Shown here: positions 57,489 to 64,000 of the stretch, piece by piece
Layout of the letters: the number at the start of each line of letters is the position of its first letter
Position numbering within the stretch: the stretch's first letter is position 1
Source: Chelativorans sp. AA-79
GTDB lineage: Bacteria > Pseudomonadota > Alphaproteobacteria > Rhizobiales > Rhizobiaceae
Direction of reading: 5' to 3'
Assembly (NCBI RefSeq): GCF_029457495.1
Contig: NZ_CP120361.1
Coordinates: 1,302,001 to 1,366,000, forward strand
Length of the DNA stretch: 64,000 bases
Program-made: the position numbers and the translations under genes
Notes under the pieces: model-generated
Databases searched by the model: none
The model's input: only the letters and a program-made list of their open reading frames with translations
Told to the model about the DNA's origin: nothing

Positions 57489-60119
57489 TTATTGGCTCGT
57501 GCCGTTCTCGTCGTCCATCGGAAGGGCCCAGGCAAGCACATAGTCGCCGATCGGCGTTTCCATGAAGTGATGGCCGCCGGCCATGAAGACGATATACTGC
57601 CTGCCCTGCACCTCGAAGGTGATGGGAGTCGCCTGGCCTCCTGCCGGTAACTCATCCTCCCATAGGACCTCGCCCGTATCGATATCGATTGCCCGGATGA
57701 GGTTGTCCGTGGCGGCAGCGATGAAGATGAGGCCTCCCGCCGTGATGAGCGGACCGCCGTTGTTGGGCGTGCCGATCCTGATGGGCAGCATCGAGGGAAT
57801 ACCGAAAGGCCCGTTGGCACGCGCCTCGCCCAGCGGGTGGTCCCAGATGGTCTCACCGGTCTCAAGGTCGATGGCACGGATCCCGCCATAGGGTGGCTGC
57901 TTGCACATGAGCCCGGTGAAGCCGAGCCGCCAGCCGGCGTTCACGTCGATGGCATAGGGTGCCCCGACCTGCGGATTGTCGTGTTCACCGTGGGGCACAT
58001 AGATCGGCGTGAGGTCACGCTCGTCCGCCTCCTCGCGTGTCAGCAGGCGATTGAAGTTCGGCATATCATTGTAGTTGGCCACGAGGATGCCGCGCTCCAT
58101 GTCGACCGCCACGCTGCCCCAGTCCGAGCCGCCATTATAGCCGGGATACTGGATGAAGTGCGTCTCGAGTGTCGGCGGCGTGTAGATGCCGTCATAGGTC
58201 GCCCTGTGGAACTGGATGCGGCACCAGAGCTGATCGAGTGGGGATATGCCCCACATGTCCCGCTCCTCGAGCGGGTCCTTGGCCAGCGTGTGATAGGCGG
58301 AGAAGGGCTGCGTGTCCGAGAGGTTCTCGGGCTCGACACCGCCCGTCGGCACGGGCCGCTCTTCTACCGGGAACAGGGATTCGCCGGTGCGGCGATCCAG
58401 GATGTAGATATCCCCCTGCTTGCTGGGCAGGATTATCGCCGGCACGCTGCCTCCCTCCGCCGGGAAGTCGATCAGAGTGGGTTGCGACCCGAGATCGTAG
58501 TCCCAAACGTCATAGTGGACGCTCTGGAAGTGCCAGACCTCCTCTCCGGTCGTGGCGTCGATCGCCACCAGCGCGGTGCTGTATTCGTTCTCACAATCGG
58601 CGCGGTTGCCGCCGTAATAGTCCACGGCCGAGTTGCCCGTCGGGAGATAGACATAGCCCAGTTCCTCGTCTGCGGCGGTCGTGGTCCACATATTTGGCGT
58701 GCCGCGGGTATAGACCTCGCCTTCGGGCGGTTCGCCCCGCAGATCCGGCTTGCACATGTCCCAGGCCCAGACGAGTTCACCGGTAACGGCGTCATAGCCG
58801 CGCACCACGCCGGACGGAGCGTCTTCGGCCTGGCCATCGTTGACCTGCGCGCCGACCACGGCCACGCCGCGCACTATGGTGGGCGGCGCGGTCACCGCAT
58901 ACCAGCCGGGCACGGTCTCACCGATACCCTCGCGCAGGTTCACCTGGCCGTTGAAGCCGAAATCGGGGCAAGGCTGACCCGTATCGGCATCCACGGCGAT
59001 GAGGCGCGCGTCGATCGTGGCCTCCATCACGCGTCTTGCGCAGGGCGAGTCGGGATCGGCAGCGGGGTTCTCGAAGTAGGCGACACCACGACAGCTTGCG
59101 CTATAGGGGATCGCGTCGGCATGCACCTGGGGATCATAGCGCCACTGCTCCTTGCCCGTTCCCGCATGGACGGAAATGAGGATGTTCATGGCGGAACACA
59201 AATAGAGATAGTTGCCGACCTTCACGGGCGTCGTTTCCGGCGCGTATTCACCCTCCGCCGCCTCGGACGGCATATCGCCGGTTCGGTAGGTCCAGACGCG
59301 CTGCAGCTCCGAGACGTTGTTCCGGTCGATCTGGTCGAGCGGCGAATAGCGGTGGGCGAAATACGTGCCGCCATAGGCCGGCCAGTCGGCGCCCACTTCC
59401 ATTTGCGGCATCGGTGGGCGGGAGGGGCCTGCTGCCTCCGCCTGCGTCGCTGATGGCTGAGCAGGGGCGGTGGGGGCTGTCTCGCCAGGTCGGGGAGGAG
59501 CAGAGGGCTGCTCGCCGGGCGGTGTGGTCGGGGAAGCGCCTTCCGGCACGGCGGCGGGTCCTGTTTTCGGTGCCGGAGCGGGATCGGTTTCAGGCGCCGG
59601 CTCGGCCGGTGCTTCTTCGCCTGGAGGTGTCGCCTGGGCCACCGCGCTCGACGGCACGGCCATGTGATAGGCGACGCCGGCGCCTGTCAGGAACAGGAGT
59701 GCCACGGCCGCGGCCGCCGCAGTGCGACGGCCGGGCCGCACCTCCGCCCGTCGCGGCCTGCCGATGGCCGGTATTGCCAGCAGCACGAGGATCAGGATCA
59801 CCGTGGGAGCAACCAACCGGGGCACCTGCGCCCACCAATCCGTACCCACTTCCCAGAACGCCCAGATGATCGTGAAGACGTAGGTCGCGAGATAGACCCC
59901 CACGCCGGCCATGGACGGCCTGATCAGCAATATGCCGGAAACCACCAGGCCGATGCCGCCGACGAGGTAATACCACGAGCCGCCGAGCGCGATCAGCCAC
60001 GCGCCTCCCGCTCCGAGCACGACACCGAGCAGAACCAGTAGTGCTCCGAGCCCGGCGCAATACCAATAGGACCAACCCCTGGCCCTGCGGGATTCGCTGG
60101 TGTTCCGTGTCGAGGTCAT
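57489..60119 (-). CDS. Membrane-bound PQQ-dependent dehydrogenase (glucose dehydrogenase type)
   Basis: 876 residues. Five hydrophobic spans in the first 165 residues match the quinone-reducing anchor of Gcd. A long Pro/Ala/Glu/Thr-rich linker (about 170-245) precedes the eight-bladed PQQ domain, which opens DWPAYGGTYFAHRYSPLDQID and has GVAVVGAQVNDG, GYVYLPTGNSAVDYYGG, HYDVWDYDLGSQPTLIDFP and WDHPLGEARANGPFGIPS. It oxidises an aldose or alcohol in the periplasm and passes electrons to ubiquinone. The linker is longer than in E. coli Gcd (796 residues). ATG 60119 follows AGGAGA. No pqq biosynthesis genes are in the window. Confidence 0.9.
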   Translation of the reverse strand: MTSTRNTSESRRARGWSYWYCAGLGALLVLLGVVLGAGGAWLIALGGSWYYLVGGIGLVVSGILLIRPSMAGVGVYLATYVFTIIWAFWEVGTDWWAQVPRLVAPTVILILVLLAIPAIGRPRRAEVRPGRRTAAAAAVALLFLTGAGVAYHMAVPSSAVAQATPPGEEAPAEPAPETDPAPAPKTGPAAVPEGASPTTPPGEQPSAPPRPGETAPTAPAQPSATQAEAAGPSRPPMPQMEVGADWPAYGGTYFAHRYSPLDQIDRNNVSELQRVWTYRTGDMPSEAAEGEYAPETTPVKVGNYLYLCSAMNILISVHAGTGKEQWRYDPQVHADAIPYSASCRGVAYFENPAADPDSPCARRVMEATIDARLIAVDADTGQPCPDFGFNGQVNLREGIGETVPGWYAVTAPPTIVRGVAVVGAQVNDGQAEDAPSGVVRGYDAVTGELVWAWDMCKPDLRGEPPEGEVYTRGTPNMWTTTAADEELGYVYLPTGNSAVDYYGGNRADCENEYSTALVAIDATTGEEVWHFQSVHYDVWDYDLGSQPTLIDFPAEGGSVPAIILPSKQGDIYILDRRTGESLFPVEERPVPTGGVEPENLSDTQPFSAYHTLAKDPLEERDMWGISPLDQLWCRIQFHRATYDGIYTPPTLETHFIQYPGYNGGSDWGSVAVDMERGILVANYNDMPNFNRLLTREEADERDLTPIYVPHGEHDNPQVGAPYAIDVNAGWRLGFTGLMCKQPPYGGIRAIDLETGETIWDHPLGEARANGPFGIPSMLPIRIGTPNNGGPLITAGGLIFIAAATDNLIRAIDIDTGEVLWEDELPAGGQATPITFEVQGRQYIVFMAGGHHFMETPIGDYVLAWALPMDDENGTSQ

Positions 60120-60395
60120 GGCTGCATTCTCCTGCGACTGCCAAAAAGCCATCGGCACGAGAGGGGCCAGTTTCTCGCTTCCTTCCTTCACGCACCGGTA
60201 CGGACTGTCGTTATCCCGTGAACAATGTCGATCCGGCATTGTTCCGCCTGGCCGGGTAAGAAATTGTCCGGGGAAACCGAAGTCTCTTCAATCGCATACG
60301 CGCGGAGGTGTTTCACGGTCCGGCGCCGACAGGCAGAGCTCGCCGCCCTTTCGAAGGCGCGGAGCGGCAAGGGTGACGCTCTGCTTTGCCGCCAA

Positions 60396-62411
60396 TCAGC
60401 GAGTGCCGGACTTCAGCCACCGGACATCGCCCGGCGAAAGCTCGATATCGAGCGCGAGCAGGCTGTCGTCGAGCTCGGCGAGCGTGCGCGGACCGATGAG
60501 CGGCACGACAGGGAAAGGCTGCGACAGCACATAGGCAAGCGCCACGTGGATGGGCTTGCAGCCGAGTTTCTCCGCCAGTTCCACAGCCCGGTCGCGGCGC
60601 TGGAAGTTCTTCTGCGAGTACCAGACGCGCACCAACTCCTCGCTGTCGCGCTTGTCGCGGCCCGCGCGCTCGGTGAAGAAGCCGCGGCCCTGACTCGACC
60701 AGGCGAAATTGGTGACCTGGGTTTCCTTGAGCCACATCCTCCAGGCCTCGTCCGACGCGGCGACGCAGCCCGCCCATATGGGTTCGAGCATCTCGGCGAG
60801 CGAGAAGTTGTTGGAAAGCACCATGGGTGCCGTTTTGCCCGCCCGCTGCGCATAGGCGATTGCGGCATCCATGCGCTCCCTTGTCCAGTTGGAGCCGCCG
60901 AACGGGCCGCAAATACGACCGGCTTTCACCTCGGCATCCATCGCATCGACGAATTCGTCCACAGGCACATCCGGATTGTCGCGATGCATGAAATAGACGT
61001 CCACGCGGTCCGTCTTCAGGCGGTCGAGCGACTCGGTGAGCTGGCGGCCGATGACGTCGGGGTAGGTGAGGGGAGAATGGGCGCCTTTGCCGATGATCAC
61101 CATCTCCTTGCGGACGCCGCGACTCTCGAGCCAATCGCCCAGCACGCGTTCGGCCCGGCCGGTGCCGTAGATCCAGGCGGTGTCAAAGGCGTTGCCGCCC
61201 TTCTCGAAATAGGTGTCGAGAAGGGGGGCGGCGGCGGCGAAGTTCGGGAAGTCTTCGAAGCCGAGGGCGATGCGCGAGATCACCTTTTCGAGGCCTGCGA
61301 TCCTCCGCGTCCCGATGTGGTCCGCGCGCTTTTCGAGCTTCTCCCCCTTCAGCGTTCGTGTGCGAAGCGCCGGCTTCTCGATCTCGTATTGGAGGCCGGT
61401 GGCCGCGCGCCACTTGTCCAGCACCTTGAGATTGCCGAGCGTGTCCTGCCAGGTCATGCCGGGCGCGGAGAACTCCTGCCGTCCGGCACGAATCGCCTCG
61501 GCTGCGGCATCCGCCTCGAAGGCGTAGAGATGCCGTGGCTCCTCCACCGTCACGGTCTCGCGCGCGCCATCGGAGAGGATGATCTCGATTCGGCCGGTGC
61601 CGCCCTGGCGGCCCGAGGCGAACCAGAAGTCCGCCACCTCGATGCGGCCTTTCGTCCCGGAGATGCGCAGCACATTGTCCAGCTTGAGCGAGACGGCGCA
61701 GGAGACCTCTGCGACGATGCCGCTCGGGAAGTGGAGGACGGCGGCAGCCCATTCGTCCACGCCGGTCTGGCCGAGGTGTGCCGTGCCCACCACCTTGTCG
61801 GGCTCGGCGAAGGACATTCCTTCGCTGGCGCCCGCGATCAGCCGTGCCATGGAGACGGGATAGCCGCCCACGTCGAGGATGCCGCCGCCTGCGAGTTCGT
61901 TGGCGTAGAGCCGGTGTTCGGGGTCGACGCGGGGCATGGCGAAGCCGAAGCTCGATTGGATCATACGCACGTCGCCGACCATGCCTTCGCGGATGAGCTC
62001 CACCAGCCTGAGCGTCTGCGGGTGCAGGCGGTACATGTAGCCTTCGCCCATGAAAGTGCCGGCCTTCCGGGCAGCATGGATGATGGCGTCGGCCTCGAAG
62101 GCGGTAAGCCCCATCGGCTTCTCCACGATCACGTGCTTGCCGGCTTCCGCAGCCTTGATGGCCCACTCGGCGTGGCCGGGGTGAGGGGTTGCGATATAGA
62201 CGGCGTCGATCTCGGGGTCGGCAAGCAGCGTGGCATAGCCGTGATGTACCCGCGCGCCGGGAAAATACCCTGCGAGCGCAGGGTTTTCGGGATTGCGCGT
62301 GCCGATGGCGGCGAGCGTGCCGGTGCTGGAATCGGCGAGGCCCGCTGCGAAGGCCCGGGCGATCATGCCCGGCCCGATGATGCCCCAACGCATTCTGGAA
62401 GTCGTGGTCAT
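60396..62411 (-). CDS. Fusion of Gfo/Idh/MocA oxidoreductase and aldo/keto reductase
   Basis: 671 residues. Residues 1-330 are a Gfo/Idh/MocA dehydrogenase: WGIIGPGMIARAFAAGL at the Rossmann start and VEKPMGL at 96-102. From about 345 on is an aldo/keto reductase with its four catalytic residues visible: Asp and Tyr in FDTAWIYG, Lys in VIIGKGAH and His in YFMHRDN. The end has PFPVVPLIGPRTLAELDDSL, the NADPH-binding loop region. The start is ATG 62411, where MTTTSRMRWGII begins; no frameshift is evident between the halves. It is divergent from an AraC regulator. A keto intermediate could pass between domains. Confidence 0.85.
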   Translation of the reverse strand: MTTTSRMRWGIIGPGMIARAFAAGLADSSTGTLAAIGTRNPENPALAGYFPGARVHHGYATLLADPEIDAVYIATPHPGHAEWAIKAAEAGKHVIVEKPMGLTAFEADAIIHAARKAGTFMGEGYMYRLHPQTLRLVELIREGMVGDVRMIQSSFGFAMPRVDPEHRLYANELAGGGILDVGGYPVSMARLIAGASEGMSFAEPDKVVGTAHLGQTGVDEWAAAVLHFPSGIVAEVSCAVSLKLDNVLRISGTKGRIEVADFWFASGRQGGTGRIEIILSDGARETVTVEEPRHLYAFEADAAAEAIRAGRQEFSAPGMTWQDTLGNLKVLDKWRAATGLQYEIEKPALRTRTLKGEKLEKRADHIGTRRIAGLEKVISRIALGFEDFPNFAAAAPLLDTYFEKGGNAFDTAWIYGTGRAERVLGDWLESRGVRKEMVIIGKGAHSPLTYPDVIGRQLTESLDRLKTDRVDVYFMHRDNPDVPVDEFVDAMDAEVKAGRICGPFGGSNWTRERMDAAIAYAQRAGKTAPMVLSNNFSLAEMLEPIWAGCVAASDEAWRMWLKETQVTNFAWSSQGRGFFTERAGRDKRDSEELVRVWYSQKNFQRRDRAVELAEKLGCKPIHVALAYVLSQPFPVVPLIGPRTLAELDDSLLALDIELSPGDVRWLKSGTR

Positions 62412-62498
62412 GTCGAAGCTCTTTCTGTTGCTCGCACGCCGAGCGGCCGATAGATTATCGCTTCTCTGGCCAGCGTCCTGCGCGAGGGGAAGGCGAAC

Positions 62499-63434
62499 TT
62501 GTCCGATGGTAAGATTCCGGGGAAGCGTTACTGGGACCCGCTGAAGAGCACGGTCGAAAAGGTTCCGAATACCTTGGTCGTCAGCCATATGCAGCCCGGC
62601 ATCATGCCCGTGCCGCACTGGCACGCGCAGGTCGAGATCAACTACGTCTTCCGCGGCACCGTCGATTACCAGATGCATGGCTATCCCGTTCACCTGGAAC
62701 CGGGCGATCTCTGCATCTTCTGGGGCGGCCTGCCGCACCGGGTGGCCGACACGTCGGAGGATCCATTCTACGTCGCCGTCCACCTGCCGCTCATCCATTT
62801 CTTCCGCCTGCGGCTACCGCCCGATATGCAGCAGCGGCTGATGCGCGGAGCAACGCTCGTGACCGGGCAGCCGGACGCGAGTGATGCGGCCAATTTTGCA
62901 CGCTGGTCAGATTATATGAGAGCCGGCGGCGTGCGGCGCTCGAACCATGCCATCGACGAGCTTCTGCTTCGCTTGGAACGTATTCAGTTCGATGCCTACA
63001 GGCTTGTCGAGGCGGAAAATGCTCCGGTGATCCGGCCGGAGGCACCGGACCAGCAGAGTTTCCAGAACATCGGGCGTATCTGTGCCTTCGTGGCCGAGAA
63101 TTTCCGACAGCAGATCGATTCGGCCGATATCGCCGTCTCGGCGGACATCCACCCCAAATATGCGATGAACGTCTTCAAGAAATCGACGGGCATGACGCTC
63201 AACGAGTATGTCAGTCTGCTTCGCCTGTCCTATGCCCAGGCCCTTCTGATGCAGGATGGCGCCAATGTGCTGCGTGTGGCGATGGATAGCGGGTTCGGAT
63301 CACTCTCGGCCTTCAACAAGAGCTTCCGGAAGATGACCGGCATGAGCCCTTCCGATTTCCGCCGCGGGATGCATCCACGGCCCCAGATCTCAGCGGACTT
63401 CGCCTGGAGGCCGGTTCCTAATCCGAGTGCCTGA
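62499..63434 (+). CDS. AraC-family transcriptional regulator (MelR-like)
   Basis: 311 residues from TTG 62499, with GGGGAAGG at 62486-62493. The N-terminal cupin domain (PHWHAQVEINYVFRGTVDYQM, then LEPGDLCIFWGGLPHRV) binds a sugar or similar effector. The C-terminal double helix-turn-helix has SADIHPKYAMNVFKKSTGMTLNEYV and VAMDSGFGSLSAFNKSFRKMTGMSPSDFR. It resembles MelR. It is divergent from the dehydrogenase/aldo-keto-reductase fusion across 87 bases, so activation of that gene by a sugar is the natural model. Confidence 0.88.
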   Translation: MSDGKIPGKRYWDPLKSTVEKVPNTLVVSHMQPGIMPVPHWHAQVEINYVFRGTVDYQMHGYPVHLEPGDLCIFWGGLPHRVADTSEDPFYVAVHLPLIHFFRLRLPPDMQQRLMRGATLVTGQPDASDAANFARWSDYMRAGGVRRSNHAIDELLLRLERIQFDAYRLVEAENAPVIRPEAPDQQSFQNIGRICAFVAENFRQQIDSADIAVSADIHPKYAMNVFKKSTGMTLNEYVSLLRLSYAQALLMQDGANVLRVAMDSGFGSLSAFNKSFRKMTGMSPSDFRRGMHPRPQISADFAWRPVPNPSA

Positions 63435-63451
63435 CGCGGCGGCACGGCCTG

Positions 63452-64000
63452 TCAGATCTGCTTCGAAGAGGCCAAAGCACCGCCACCTGCCGGCTGCAGG
63501 CCCGATGCCGCCGGTACGGTGCTGAGCCTGATGATGAACTTCGCTCCTCCCAGCCTGCTGGTGGAAAGCGACAGTTCGCCTCCCATGCTTTCCACGATCC
63601 GGCGGCTGATGGCGAGCCCCAGCCCCGTGCCGACCTGCCGCGGCATCGGCCCGCGGGAGAATTTGAGGAAAATCCGTTCACGTTCCGAATTGGGGATCCC
63701 CGGCCCGTTGTCGTCGACGGAAGCCTCGTAGACGCCTTTGCGCATTGCGCTCGACACGGCAACCACCGGCTCCTTGTTGGTATTGTATTTGATGGCATTG
63801 GAGATGAGGTTGATGAAGACCTGCGTGAGCCGGTCGCGATTGCCCTGAACCTTTGCCCGGCGGGCGCGGCCGGTCCGCTTCAGCGTTATGCCCTCCGAGC
63901 GGGCGAGCACCTCGCAGCTTGCCATCGCAAGGTCGAGGGCGGCCTCGGGATCGAACGGCTCGGCTTCCCACTCAGTTGCGCCGTTCTCCATCCGGCTCAG
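63452..64000 (-). CDS. Sensor histidine kinase, catalytic C-terminus (5' truncated by window edge)
   Basis: Only the last 182 codons are visible and the frame is open to the right edge. Present are the end of the dimerisation region (LSRMENGA), N-box NLISNAIKYN, G1 box DNGPGIP, F box IFLKFSRG and G2 box GTGLGLAISRRI, all intact, so the ATPase domain is functional by motif. The phosphoacceptor His and sensor part lie outside. A Gly/Ala/Ser tail follows the last strand. It ends 17 bases from the converging AraC gene. Confidence 0.9.
   Translation of the reverse strand: MSRMENGATEWEAEPFDPEAALDLAMASCEVLARSEGITLKRTGRARRAKVQGNRDRLTQVFINLISNAIKYNTNKEPVVAVSSAMRKGVYEASVDDNGPGIPNSERERIFLKFSRGPMPRQVGTGLGLAISRRIVESMGGELSLSTSRLGGAKFIIRLSTVPAASGLQPAGGGALASSKQI

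Noticed and set aside
57837..59453. 538-codon open frame antisense to the PQQ dehydrogenase
   Set aside because: No recognisable domain; the PQQ-domain motifs are on the other strand.
60225..62453. 742-codon open frame antisense to the dehydrogenase/aldo-keto-reductase fusion
   Set aside because: Same cause: biased composition, no motifs, and the opposite frame has two intact enzyme domains.
1..64000. CRISPR arrays, insertion sequences, prophage genes, tRNA or rRNA genes
   Set aside because: I looked in all intergenic stretches and saw no regular spacer-repeat array, transposase or integrase motif, or cloverleaf with TTCGAATC-like arm; a dedicated scan could still find a missed tRNA.

Overview
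The window looks like the chromosome (or a large replicon) of an alphaproteobacterium in the order Hyphomicrobiales, near Phyllobacteriaceae or Aurantimonadaceae. This rests on very high GC with matching codon use throughout, many ABC sugar and amine importers, short rhizobial-type palindromic repeats, and ATGA/GTGA-coupled operons. Both edges cut genes: a solute-binding protein on the left and a histidine kinase on the right. I saw no tRNA, rRNA, insertion sequence, phage gene or CRISPR array.

Positions 1-20660 form a carbohydrate-use region with three modules. (1) A MalEFGK/Ugp-type importer is followed by a PHP-domain metallohydrolase, an IolE-like dehydratase/isomerase and a Gfo/Idh/MocA dehydrogenase. 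(2) A minus-strand pair, a LacD/YihT-like class I aldolase and a ROK kinase fused to a P-loop kinase, lies divergent from a SorC-type regulator that precedes a ribose-type importer. (3) A LacI-type repressor is divergent from a PfkB kinase and a GatZ/KbaZ-family protein, the pair known in Agrobacterium as tagatose kinase and tagatose-6-phosphate 4-epimerase. These are followed by a second dehydrogenase, a second TIM-barrel isomerase and a ribulose-phosphate-3-epimerase-like enzyme.

Positions 20734-28110 are one tightly coupled minus-strand operon: a PotABCD-like importer, an MtaD/SAH-deaminase-like amidohydrolase, an M20 peptidase and a nucleoside hydrolase. It reads as import and stepwise breakdown of a nucleoside-like compound.

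Positions 28435-45925 form an exopolysaccharide locus. It opens with an unusual cassette (asparagine synthase-like amidotransferase, acyl carrier protein, AMP-forming ligase, stand-alone NAD-synthase-like enzyme). A 749-base stretch without a gene follows, with a candidate structured RNA that ends in a terminator. Then come a GNAT-like acyltransferase plus HemK/PrmC-like methyltransferase pair, and a Wzx/Wzy set: flippase, second GNAT-like protein, chain-length regulator, polymerase/ligase, polysaccharide deacetylase and three glycosyltransferases. The initiating transferase and outer-membrane exporter are not in the window.

Positions 45969-60119 hold envelope and stress functions: a TIGR02587/TIGR02588 membrane pair, an RND efflux adaptor and pump, a DegP/HtrA protease, an AI-2E family permease with a small secreted SH3-like protein, an EF-hand/PRC-barrel protein, a small secreted orphan and a membrane-bound PQQ dehydrogenase. 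The right end has a dehydrogenase/aldo-keto-reductase fusion divergent from an AraC regulator, and the truncated histidine kinase.

The strongest candidates for undescribed biology are the amidotransferase-ACP-ligase-NadE cassette in the polysaccharide locus, the two-kinase fusion beside a bisphosphate-type aldolase, the nucleoside-scavenging operon and the structured RNA candidate at 33425-33786. All assignments come from reading sequence motifs; no database search was run.
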